DNA of 64,000 nucleotides from Quercus robur. Its lineage: Eukaryota > Streptophyta > Magnoliopsida > Fagales > Fagaceae. Location of the stretch: the NCBI RefSeq assembly GCF_932294415.1, contig NC_065535.1, positions 27,808,782 through 27,872,781 of the forward strand. The letters run 5' to 3'. Shown here one piece after another: positions 47,089-57,167 of this stretch. How positions within the stretch are numbered: the first letter of the stretch is position 1; each line of letters starts with the position of its first letter. The translations under genes were made by a program, and so were the position numbers. The notes beneath the pieces were generated by a model, which saw nothing but the letters and a program-made list of their open reading frames with translations, had not been told where the DNA came from and did not search any database.

Positions 47089-47465
47089 GCTATTGATAGC
47101 TCTAGCATCTATAACACTAAATTGAAGATATAAGGGTGTGTTTGAAAGTGATCCAAATCTCATGTGTCCAAGGGCCCACCCTTAAACAGCAAAACCTTTC
47201 CCTTTTCATTTTGTCCTTTTCAAATTATTCTATACTCTTATTTTAGTATTTTGCTGCAATTATCTCAAGGTTTCGAATAACATTGCTAATGGTAATAAAG
47301 GAAGGGTCATGTTAGCGGGTATTCTTAGGGTAATTATTAACGAACCATTTTAGGAAAATTTTGACATCACTTTTAAAGGAAATAGAAAAAGGTACCAAAA
47401 TATTAATTGCTTATTTTATTTTCCCATAAAAATATTCTTAAAATAGTTCATTAACAAATGATTTT

Positions 47466-47872
47466 GGATTCAGATCCTCTAGATTTCCTAGAGTACTCTA
47501 CTAGTAGATTTCTTTAAATTCTAATCATTCTTTAATGATTTAATGGTCAAGATTCTATCATGTCAGCGTTCCACTAACAATATTATTAAAATAATAAAAT
47601 AATGTCGTAAACAAAACAATTAAAATTATTGTTAATGGAATATTGACATGGCAGAATCTTGACCATTAAAGCATTAAAGAATGGTTAAGATTTAAAGAAA
47701 TCTATTTGGTAGAGTACCCTAGAAAATCTAGAAGATCTTAATCCATTTTAATAATATTGTTAGTGGAACACTAACATGACAGAATCTTGACTATTAAATC
47801 ATTAAAGAATGGTTAGGATTTAAAAAAAATCTACTAGTAGAGTACCCTAGGAAATCTAGAGGATCTGAATCC
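47466..47872. mobile_element. Palindromic MITE with an extra arm
   Basis: Arm 1 (about 47466-47590) begins GGATTCAGATCCTCTAGATT. Its inverted partner arm 3 (about 47745-47872) ends AATCTAGAGGATCTGAATCC. Between them is arm 2 (about 47620-47743), a diverged copy in the same orientation as arm 3. The element therefore has three arms. Confidence 0.7.
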
Positions 47873-48117
47873 GTGCAATTCAACCAATAATTAAGCTTTA
47901 CTGAGGAGCATTTTCTCTTTTCCCCAAAACATCCTCTCCTAAATGGAAAACTATAATTACATGGATTCAGTCCTAAGCACACTTTTCTATTTGTAAAATG
48001 TTGGTAGACAAGCGTGATCATGTGTAAGGTTTTATGTTGCAATTTTTGGACCATGACGAAATCCCACACGTTTGTGGGCACTTGTTATGAGAGACCTGCT
48101 ATATATATATATATATA

Positions 48118-48378
48118 CTCCATCCGTCCCACTTTGTTTGTTCTCTATTCCATTTTGAAATGTCCCAAAATATTGTCCTATTTCTAAAAATAAAAGTCAT
48201 TAATTTACTAATGTTCCTATTATACCCCTATTTTATTAATAATTCAAATTTTTGATAAATTTATTTAAGGGTAGTTTTGGAAACTTATACATTTTTAAAA
48301 GGTAGACAAGACAATAAATGATGTTCCCTTAAAAAATTTGACTTTTCAAACAGGACAAACAAAGTGGGACGGAGGAAG
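48118..48378. mobile_element. Mariner/Stowaway-like MITE, copy 1
   Basis: Read inward, the ends are CTCCATCCGTCCCACTTTGT and CTTCCTCCGTCCCACTTTGT, flanked by TA. The CTCCGTCCCA terminus with a TA duplication is typical of Tc1/mariner MITEs in plants. 261 bp, no coding. Confidence 0.8.
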
Positions 48379-48430
48379 TATATATTAGTAAACTGAGAGA
48401 GAGCGAGATTATGTTGCTTGCAAGTTGTAA

Positions 48431-48590
48431 CTTTTTTTTTTTTAATACAAAATAAAAATTTTATTCTAATCTAATATAAGTGTATATATGTGTAAAACTC
48501 TCTCCTAAAAACTTGGACCTTGATCATTGCCTCTCACACCCCACAAGCATTTATACTTGTAAAGTGACCACCGCACGTGGTGGTCACTCA
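48431..48590 (-). mobile_element. SINE, copy 2
   Basis: On the minus strand it shares with copy 1 the AAGTATAAATGCTTGTGGGG, TTTTACACATATATACAC and A-rich tail segments; the B box is degraded (GGTCCAAGTTTTTAGG). Confidence 0.65.
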
Positions 48591-48894
48591 ACTTTTATGT
48601 TACACATACTACACACATGAAAAATGATTTTTTTCTTTTCTTTTTTGGTGATAGAAAATTGAAATCATTATGCTAGGCTTTCTAATAAAGTCGGAGTGCA
48701 TGATGCACCCTCGCATTTTGGGCCTAAATTAAAGTGCATGATGCAACCTCACATTTTGGGCTTATCTATGTTCTTTGGATTTTGGTCCACGGTTTAGTAA
48801 CACTTGACCCAATTGAAGTTTTGGCCTTTTGGGACTTTGGGCAATTCTCAGCTCCCCCACCCACCCCCAACCTCCTCCTCCTTTTTTCTTTTTC

Positions 48895-48925
<31 letters not shown>

Positions 48926-49070
48926 ACAAGATAGAAATTCTACTGTAATCTAATCTAAAGTGTATATATTATATGTGTGTAAAAGTTCCCTCCTGGATAC
49001 TCGAATTTTGGCCTTTACTTCACAAGCACTTATACTTATAGAGTAACCATCACATCAAAGGTGTGCAGTA
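48895..49070 (-). mobile_element. SINE, copy 3
   Basis: On the minus strand: AAGTATAAGTGCTTGTGAAG, then a B-box-like ATTCGAGTATCCAGG, then TTTTACACACATATAATATA, TAGAATTTCTATCTTGTAGT and a long A tail (T28 at 48895-48922 on plus). Confidence 0.7.
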
Positions 49071-49686
49071 ATAGTTCCCACTTAATCCTATGGAATTTCG
49101 CAGAGTCCATGTGTGGCCCCCATATCAAGCCTAACTTCATAAAATTTCCTTATGTTTTTAAATCTTACTCCAGTAAATAAATAAATTTAAAAAAAAAACA
49201 CCCCATTTTTTTTTGTTTTTTAGAAAAAAAAAAAAAAAAAAGTTTGTCATTAAGGTTTGAGATTTTTCTCGTTTTAGCTCTTTGGGTTTCAAAATTTTCA
49301 TTTTGGCTCTTCATATTTCATTCCATTTTCATATTAGTCATGCTGTCCATTTTTTATTTTATTTATAATAATCTAATTGTTAAGTGCCAAGTAATTCTCA
49401 TCCATATAAGTTCACTTTTGTTAGTAATCTAACCCTTAATTGTAAAATAAATATTATTCATTAAGACATGTCACTTGTACAAGCTTTAATTTTGTTAGTA
49501 ATTTGATCGTTATGTGCCGTCTATTAAGACACATAACCTATATAATACCATGTGTCACCGGATTACTAACATAAATGGACAATATGCCCAATATGAAACG
49601 AAATCAAATATAAAGGGTCTAAATGAAAAATTACTCTAAATGTTAAGAGCCAAAAATGTACTTTAATATATTTATTTTTAAATGTA
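49071..49686. other. Intergenic DNA
   Basis: No gene recognised; AT-rich, with an A18 run near 49224. Confidence 0.5.
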
Positions 49687-49991
49687 CTACCTCCATCTTT
49701 TATTGTTAGTTGAAAATGTACAAATTACCAAAACTAATCTCATTAATTTAAATTCTAGTAGTGATAGAATGATATTAACCTTTTCAATAAAGTAAATGGT
49801 AAATTAAGAAATTTATTTATTAACTTTTTAAAAAGAATAATATTTTGAAATATTCAAAAAGAAATAAATAACCACAATTTTTAAACAAATGAAAACTTAT
49901 ATATTTTTAAAAGGTAAATAAGACAATAAATGATATTTCCTTAAAAAATTTGACTTTTCAAACATGACAAAAAAAAGTGGGACGGAAGGAG
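49687..49991. mobile_element. Mariner/Stowaway-like MITE, copy 2, diverged
   Basis: The right end CTCCTTCCGTCCCACTTTTT (read inward) and internal TTTGACTTTTCAAACATGAC match copy 1. The left end CTACCTCCATCTTTTATTGT is diverged. TA flanks both sides. Confidence 0.7.
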
Positions 49992-50002
49992 TAAGAATTA
50001 TT

Positions 50003-50004
<2 letters not shown>

Positions 50005-50052
<48 letters not shown>
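50005..50052 (+). repeat. T48 homopolymer
   Basis: Forty-eight uninterrupted T residues directly after the MITE; length may be uncertain in the assembly. Confidence 0.95.
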
Positions 50053-50057
<5 letters not shown>

Positions 50058-50915
50058 CTTGGATGTGTTGGGCACTTGGGCTGGATTTGTTTTGCAGTAT
50101 TCGCTATTACATTTGAGCTCCCAACCAAAACCATTTATTTACCTTCCATATAAGTGACTGTGTTAATATTCTAATGTGCTTTTGGCTGATGCGTAGGTTG
50201 AAAAGGACTCAAATTCACCACACAACTTTATGATGTGTCTCCATCTCCAACCAGATTGATTCTGAAATTTGGTATTTCCCATATTATAGAAAGTGATAAA
50301 ATGCCTCGCTTGCATTTTCTACAATAACTTCAATCTCAATCACAATGACAAGTGACAACACAAGGATTCCTTCCTATGAGGTTTAAATTAATGGTAGGCA
50401 AGGAAACACCTGTAATTGGACACTCATCTATAAAATCAGTATTTTTGCGTCCACCTCATGATATAGTGTATACCGTGTATAAATATATCTTTCGGAATGT
50501 GTTGTGTGCCTAATTTGTTTCTGTAACTGTGCCCAATACCGCCATTGTCTGCGACAAGCTCTCAACTTAATTATTAAATTGAAAATACAGCACTAAAAAA
50601 AAGAAGTGGTGGTTTTATTGTCATAATCTCACGTAATGTTTCAAGCTTCACTCCGTGCCTTCCTTAATGGTACTTCAGAGGTTAAGTAGAAGCAAAGTTG
50701 TAAAAAGTGTAAATGAATAGATTAAATTTATGAATAATTCAATTCGAAAAAAAATGTTTATAATTGTTTATTTAAGAGTCTAGCTCAAACCTAATGTTAG
50801 TTTCTCCATTTAAAAAAAAAAAAAAAAAAAAACCATAATGTCAGTTTCGACTATTAAATAAACTAAACTTAAACGTAAGATGTTCTCATGATATGACATT
50901 ACACACTCAATATAA

Positions 50916-50946
<31 letters not shown>
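50053..50946. other. Intergenic DNA
   Basis: No gene recognised. It includes an A20 run at about 50812 and a (TA)n run at 50925-50947. Confidence 0.5.
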
Positions 50947-50964
<18 letters not shown>

Positions 50965-51047
50965 TTCTTTATGAGAAACTAGATGATTTTATTAAAATAA
51001 AGGAGACTGAGCATAAAGTAAGATAAGTAACAACAAAAGGACAGCTC

Positions 51048-51108
51048 AACTAGTACAACATCAGTCTCTCTCTCAAAAAAAAAAAAAAAAAAACTAGTAC
51101 AACATCAG
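51048..51108. mobile_element. Micro-retroposition: TCTCTCTCTC plus A-tail with 17 bp TSD
   Basis: AACTAGTACAACATCAG occurs at 51048-51064 and again at 51092-51108 without mismatch, flanking only TCTCTCTCTC and A17. This is the footprint of target-primed insertion of an extremely short RNA end. Confidence 0.8.
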
Positions 51109-51200
51109 TAAAAGCTTGAGGAGCATAGCCTAACCAAAAGAATCAACTAGCTTATTAGTTACTTCCAAGTGTCTAACAAAATACTCATTCACCATCTTAA

Positions 51201-52608
51201 CACTTTGTTTGTTTCAGCATTAACGTTTTCTGAAAAATGATTCCTTTTCCAAAGAGCATTTTCTAGAAAACTATTTCATTTTCCAGTGTTTGGTAACAAC
51301 TTTGAAAATGAGTTTGAGAATGTTTTCTGGTGTTTGGTATACAATTTTTTAAAAAATATTTCTTGTATAATTTAAAAGACGTGTACTATGTAAACTAACT
51401 AATATAATCATTATAAATAAAAAACCAAGAATGAATTTAGTTTTTATACTAAAATTTTGATAATAGATACAATCAAAATTAAATTAATTAATTAGTAGTC
51501 AAATTTTCATGATCTCTACTACTCATCTTTCTCATATATATGGATAGTAACATACGTACATATGTACGTACACACACACATCAACCATTTGTCTATATAT
51601 ATAATTGACAGGGTAATACATTTTCAATAAATATAAATAATAATAACTTTTAATTGTCTACTCTTTATGTTAGTATACTAATTGTTTACTATGGTCAACC
51701 ACAAGTCTGCAATATGTATTTACATAATGTAGCTGCATAATATATCATCATTGCATAGTATTTGCATAAAGTATCTGCCAACAAAAAAAGTTTCTACCAA
51801 TTAATGCAATTCCCCTAAACAATTATCGTTCATTATATAACAATATTATTAGTCCATGGTAAAGATTATCCTATGTAAAAGCAATTTAAAGCAATATAGG
51901 CACTATGTTTAAAATTTTCATCTTTTACTTCATTCATTCATTCTTCTTCTTTTTTTAATTTTTACTTTTTTGCATTTTATGTACGAAAAATAAGTAACTT
52001 CTGCCTGAAATTCATCAAATTGAAAATTTTTTAGAGAAAAAAGAAAATCAAGCTTGAAATTCAAAGCAAAGAATTGGGATTTTGGTAGAGAGGAATGAAA
52101 TAATTACTGCTACAAATTTGTTCTCCTTTACAAGTTATAACTATTGACCGATCAATGAAGGGAAAAAAAAAATCTAATCAGAGAATTGTGTTACAGAAGG
52201 GAAGAGAAACATGGAGAAAAGAGAGAAGAGAGACAGTTAGAAAGAGATAGATTTATGGGAAGAGGAGAGATTGGAGTTAGTGACAGTGAGGGTGTGAGGA
52301 GAGAAAGAAAAAGGAAGAGAGAAAAAGTGAGAAAGCTTACCATTAGAGAGAGAAGACGCTAAAAAATAATGTTTCCTACGGCTACAAACGAAAATAATAT
52401 TTATAAGAGATACAACGAGTGAGAGAGAGATTTTTTTCCAAAATTTTTTTTTTGGAAAACAGCCTACAAAAAATAAGCCATATTTTTATTAGGGTTTTCC
52501 ATTGACTCAAGATAATTTTCCATTGACCCGTTTTTTTTGTGCTATCAAATATTGGAAAATGTGGAAAACTATCTTTACATAAGGTTTTCCAACGAAACAA
52601 ACAAAGCG
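51201..52608. mobile_element. 1.4 kb non-autonomous DNA element at TTAA
   Basis: The ends read inward are CACTTTGTTTGTTTCAGC and CGCTTTGTTTGTTTCGTT, flanked by TTAA at 51197-51200 and 52609-52612. The subterminal TTTTCTGAAAAATG/GGAAAAC repeats are imperfectly inverted. TTAA duplication is the piggyBac signature, but a 3 bp TTA or TAA duplication of Harbinger type cannot be excluded. No transposase is visible. Confidence 0.65.
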
Positions 52609-52612
52609 TTAA

Positions 52613-53407
52613 AAAACTACTTTATCTATTTTAATATCATTTTACAACTCACCCAATATTCCAATTCTTATTTTTCATATCTAAACTAACACTATTCATT
52701 TGCTTATTCATTTCACTCTCTTTATCTCACTTTCTCACTCTCTCTTTGCCCATTGCAATTTCTCTCTTCCTCTCTTTCTCTTTCTCTTTTCACCCACAAT
52801 CAAAACTAGCCACCTACACCATAATCAATATGAGCCACCACCACCACAATTAGTACGTACACATCCCAAAATCAAACCCTATAGCATAACAGCCACCACC
52901 CCCACTAGCATCAACAAATGCCAAAATCACATATCCATACCAAAAAAAAAAAAAAAAAAACATAAACTAATTCAGAACTGCAACCCACTACCACCAACCA
53001 CAAAAAACACAACAACCACCATTGCTAGCAACCACCATCATCTACGCAAATACCCACACAAATCCAAATCCAAACCCACAAATCCATCGGAGACGAGAGG
53101 GAGGCGGAGGTGAGAGAAAGGCTAAGATGTGAGAGAGAGAGAGAGAGAAGGGGCTTGGAGAGTGATAGAGGAGAAAAGGCAGAGACGTGGAAAGAGAGTG
53201 TATGAGGAGAGAGAAGAGAATAAAATATAAATATTTAGTTTTAGAAGCTTGCTACAGTATTGTGTAAAAGTAAGGATTTACTTTAGGAATGCTGTATGCT
53301 TTTTTAGGTTTAATAACCCAAGTAATGAATTGTTTTTGGTGTTTGAGAGGGTAAAATAACAGTTGGGGGGGGAGGGGGGGGAGTTACACCCCCTAATGCT
53401 AATGTTC
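52613..53407. mobile_element. PIF/Harbinger-like element, left end truncated
   Basis: AAAAACTACTTTATCTATTT matches the element at 13345. The right end reads inward GAACATTAGCATTAGGGGG with TTA at 53408-53410. About 50 bp of the expected left terminus is missing. The interior is CT-, CCAC- and GA-rich. Confidence 0.5.
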
Positions 53408-53408
53408 T

Positions 53409-53590
53409 TAGAGAATGACCAAGTAGCTAAGCTGTGAGCTGCATTGTAGGCTTATCTAGGAATCTAACTAAATTGGGTATTTTTGAGAGAGCTTTTCCAT
53501 TAGAGAATGATCGAGTAGCTAAACTATGAGTTGCAATGTAGGCTTATCTAGGAATCCAATTGTATTGGATATTCTGAGAGAGCTTTTCCA
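53409..53590 (+). repeat. 92 bp tandem duplication in the LINE remnant
   Basis: Units starting TAGAGAATGA(C/T)C(A/G)AGTAGC at 53409 and 53501 differ at several positions; the duplication is fairly old. Confidence 0.85.
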
Positions 53591-54052
53591 GTCTAATCAT
53601 ATTAGCACTTAAAACTGCAATTCTCCATGAAACTTCACTATTTTGTTTCAGTAGGGCTTCCACACATGTTTTAGCATCACTCTCTACCATGACATGGTTT
53701 ATGTTGAGATTTAGGGTCTTATAAGTTGCCTAGTTGATGGCTTTTGCTTCAGCTTGGATAGGGATAATTGTTTTCACCGACTTTGTCTGAACAAAAACCA
53801 ATGCCCCTCTTCAATCTTTTGCAACTATAGCCACATAGGACTAATCTTGGTTGATAACATCATCACAATTTATTTTTGATGACCCCTTGCTTTGGCTGGT
53901 CCAACCCACATTTTTAACAGAGGTCTTTTGGATAGTGGCTGGGGTAATGGAAGCCAAGTGTTCTTCAAGTTTGAATTGAATTTTTTCCAATATCAACCAT
54001 TGATTCTTAGAAAACAAGGACTTTCCTTATTTTTCATATCTAGTGTATGGCC

Positions 54053-54085
54053 TTTTTTTTTTGGGGGGGGGGGGGGGGGGAGGGG
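54053..54085 (+). repeat. T10-G18 tract
   Basis: T run directly joined to an 18-G run and AGGGG; closely similar to 55465-55495. Confidence 0.9.
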
Positions 54086-54094
54086 AAGAGACAA

Positions 54095-55018
54095 GAGCAC
54101 TTACATCAGTGGTGCATAATAGAAAAAAATGCAAAATGTACACAATTTGGCTTAAAACTAATCTACATTAGAGAGTGCAAAAGTGTGTAAATATACACAA
54201 TAACTACAATAACCATGTATATTTACATTTGGTCGGTTACTATAGCTGTGTATTTAATATTTTATTATTTTCCTGTTTTTTAACTTTTACTTTTCTCTCT
54301 CCTCTCAGTAAACTAAGTCTCTCTCTCTCTCTTTTGTTCTCCCTCGTTAGTGACCAAGGTTTGGGAGAGCTTGGGCTCACTTGGATTTTCTGGTGGTGGT
54401 AAGGTGATTGTCAAGTAAGGATCGATGCTGATTTGTTTCAAGTCAAGCCGAGGATGGTTTTCTTTTGATGGGTTTTGGAGGCTTCATTGAGATTCATTGA
54501 TGGTTAGATTTTGCGATGGTTGCAGCACAATGGTGGTTGATTGATTTTTGTTGGGTTGATTGGTGGTAGGATTTTTGATTTTAGGCAGTCACCTCATGGC
54601 AATGGGGATGGGTTCGACAATGTGGGTTTCTCTTTGCTTTGTGGGTTGCATGTTTATAGCTATGAATTTTCTAGGTTGCAAGTTTATGGGTATTATTTTC
54701 TAGGTTGTAAGTTTATGGGTATGACTTTTCTAGGTTGTTATGATTTTATGGGTTTATGGCTATGAAATTTTCTAGAATTTTTTGGGTTGCTACGATTCTT
54801 TGGGTTTATGGGTTGCTATAAATTTTTTTTTTCTTTTTTGGAATTTTCTAGGTTGTTCATGTGTTGTTATGTGGTGAACTAGTGATCTTTCTTACTCTTG
54901 CATTTGTGAAAGTGCCTTGGATGGTGGGAGGAGATTGTGGTTTGGCTACGAATTGAGTCTCTGTAATTGTAAGAGAGAGATTCTAGAGATAGGAAGAGAG
55001 AAAATAGATAGGGATTGA

Positions 55019-55074
<56 letters not shown>

Positions 55075-55246
55075 TGAAGGAAATAAAAAAAATGTAGAAG
55101 AATGAATATTTTATTTAATAAATTTGTAAAATAGATAATCTGATATAGGTGTTTTTTTAGAAGTAGTTGTGTAAAATAGAAAAAAAAAAAAAAAGTAAAT
55201 TCTTATGCTAAAATAGACAATTTTAGATAAACTAATATGAATGCTC
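54095..55246. mobile_element. PIF/Harbinger-like element with (GA)n
   Basis: The left end GAGCACTTACATCAGTGGTG follows CAA, and the right end read inward GAGCATTCATATTAGTTTAT is followed by TAA. It contains (GA)25 at 55021-55070 and no transposase. The TAGGTTG(T/C)AAGTTTATGGGTAT segment repeats at 54670-54790. Confidence 0.6.
55021..55070 (+). repeat. (GA)25 microsatellite
   Basis: Uninterrupted GA dinucleotides over 50 bp. Confidence 0.97.
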
Positions 55247-57167
55247 TAATGTTGGATCAACATGTGCAATGGATCCCAAATTTAACTGGTCTAATCTAAG
55301 GCTCCGTTTAGTGCTAAACCAGAGGGCTCTTGCTAGGTGACAGTAAATATACAAATGTAAAAATTTATAATTTAAACTTTGAAAATTTTTTCATAAATAA
55401 ATTACATGTGTGACATATAAATGCTAACGTTAAAGACAATTTTTTCCCCAAAGGAGGAGGAATCTTTTTTTTTGGGGGGGGGGGGGGGGGTGGGGATCTA
55501 ATTTTGGTGGATCATATTTGTCATGCACCCATAGCTGGATGTGAATGAGACCCATTTAATATTCGTATCAAAATCCTAAGATAACTTATTTATTAAGTAG
55601 GATGATACAATTTCTATTTCATTATAAACATCTTCGAAAATGTTATACAGTATACAACATAAGAAGTTTTATTTCAACCCAATGAAATTTCATTAAAAAA
55701 AAAATGGAATAAGTGATTTTTTGTTACCTATTTCAGGTAAAACGGTTAGCGACTTTAGAGTTCCATAGTAGAATTTATCATTATAACAATTAAAATTAGT
55801 TTAACACTTTAATTACTTAATTAATATTTAAAATTCAATTTCTTTTAAAATAAGAATGACATTTATTTATGGAGTTATACAGAATAGTTTTGAAACAGTC
55901 TAACCTGCCTTAACACAAAGAATGAATCGTATCATTTTGAATTTTTTTTGAATTAGTTACAAGTTAAGCTAATCAACATGAAATTAAATATTTTATGAAT
56001 TGTGACAAGCAAGTCCACTCATTTACACTAACTATTAATTTATAGATTCTATAAATTATTCTATAAGGTCGGCCACCTGATATAAAAACTTGCAATTCTT
56101 AAAGCAAATAAGTATTAATATAATATTTTAACATGAGCTGATAGTTGTACCTTCCCAAGTACTACATCCTTGGGGAATAAGGTTAGGCTTTGGGTTTTAA
56201 TTTTTTTTAATTTAATAAAACTAGTGTGTTTATATAAATATATATATATATTAAAATAAGCCAATTTTTATCTTTTTGATACATATTTAGCACAAAAGTT
56301 AGTAAAAATTATATATATATATGTTTTTGTCTCATATTTAGCAAATAAGTTACCTTAGTTAGTTACCAAAAACTAAGGGATAGCAAACAGAAACTCACTA
56401 TGTCAACAATTGTAATCTGTTATTAGCATATATCTGTAAATGGATTAGGACCCTTTAATATTTAGAGGTGTAGTCTCACATTATGCTAAAAAAGAAAAGA
56501 AAAAAAAAAAAAAAAAGAAAGAAAAGAAGAAGAGGTGCAGTGTCTGACACGGTGAGTTAAGTGAGATGAGATGAGTCTGTCATAGCAGTAATCGATTTGG
56601 CGCGTGGGCGTGACCTCAATAAGTTAACCCCCAAACATGCTTCTTGCGCTGCTAAGTTAGGTTGGAATTTGGATAATACTTTATATTAATTAATTAAAAC
56701 ACTTTCTATTATAATTAGAAAAAAAAAAAAAAAAAAAAAAAACTATATCTGAAATTCTTCATTCTTTAAAAATTAAAAAAAGAAAAGAAAAAAAATCCTC
56801 CATATCTGTAATTAGTCATCTTCTTCTAATTCTTCAACGCTTTCATTACTAATAAATACCAAAACAAAACAAAACCAACAAAACAAAACAGCATTTCCCA
56901 GGTACGAGGATCGATCTTCCTTTGTAACTAACAGCCTATATATTTATGTTTTTTTTTTTTTTGGTTTCTTTTTTATATATTAATCTTTATATCGCGCTCT
57001 TTCTGTTTGTCAAAATGTCTCAATGAATTTATTTATATATTTTATTTTTTTTGGAGTTCTATAGCGTTTGTTTGATTCTTATTTTTACGGTAATTGATAG
57101 ATAGAGATTTGACAATAAATAAATTATAAGGTTGGTTCTTAAGTGTTTGGCAAAAATATCGAATCAG
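55247..57167. other. Intergenic DNA and upstream region of the RING-CH gene
   Basis: AT-rich. T9-G17-TGGGG at 55465-55495; A-runs near 56485, 56720 and 56770. A possible leader exon ends at CCCAG|GTACGAGG (56901), but no acceptor could be assigned. No other gene seen. Confidence 0.5.

Larger units (their letters stand above)
50947..53910 (-). pseudogene. LINE 3' fragment (RNase H, 3' UTR, poly-A) carrying nested DNA elements
   Basis: On the minus strand, from about 53910, ALVFVQTKSVKTIIPIQAEA and NHVMVESDAKTCVEALL give the RNase H core with several stops. The 3' UTR continues at 51196-50967, and the poly-A tail appears as a T20 run at about 50947-50966. Between 51197 and 53410 the LINE is interrupted by two DNA elements. 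The end of the RNase H region is tandemly duplicated (53409-53590). Confidence 0.65.

Noticed and set aside
53892-54119. 75-codon ORF ending in Gly-rich sequence
   Set aside because: It runs through the G18 tract and LINE antisense DNA; no independent support.
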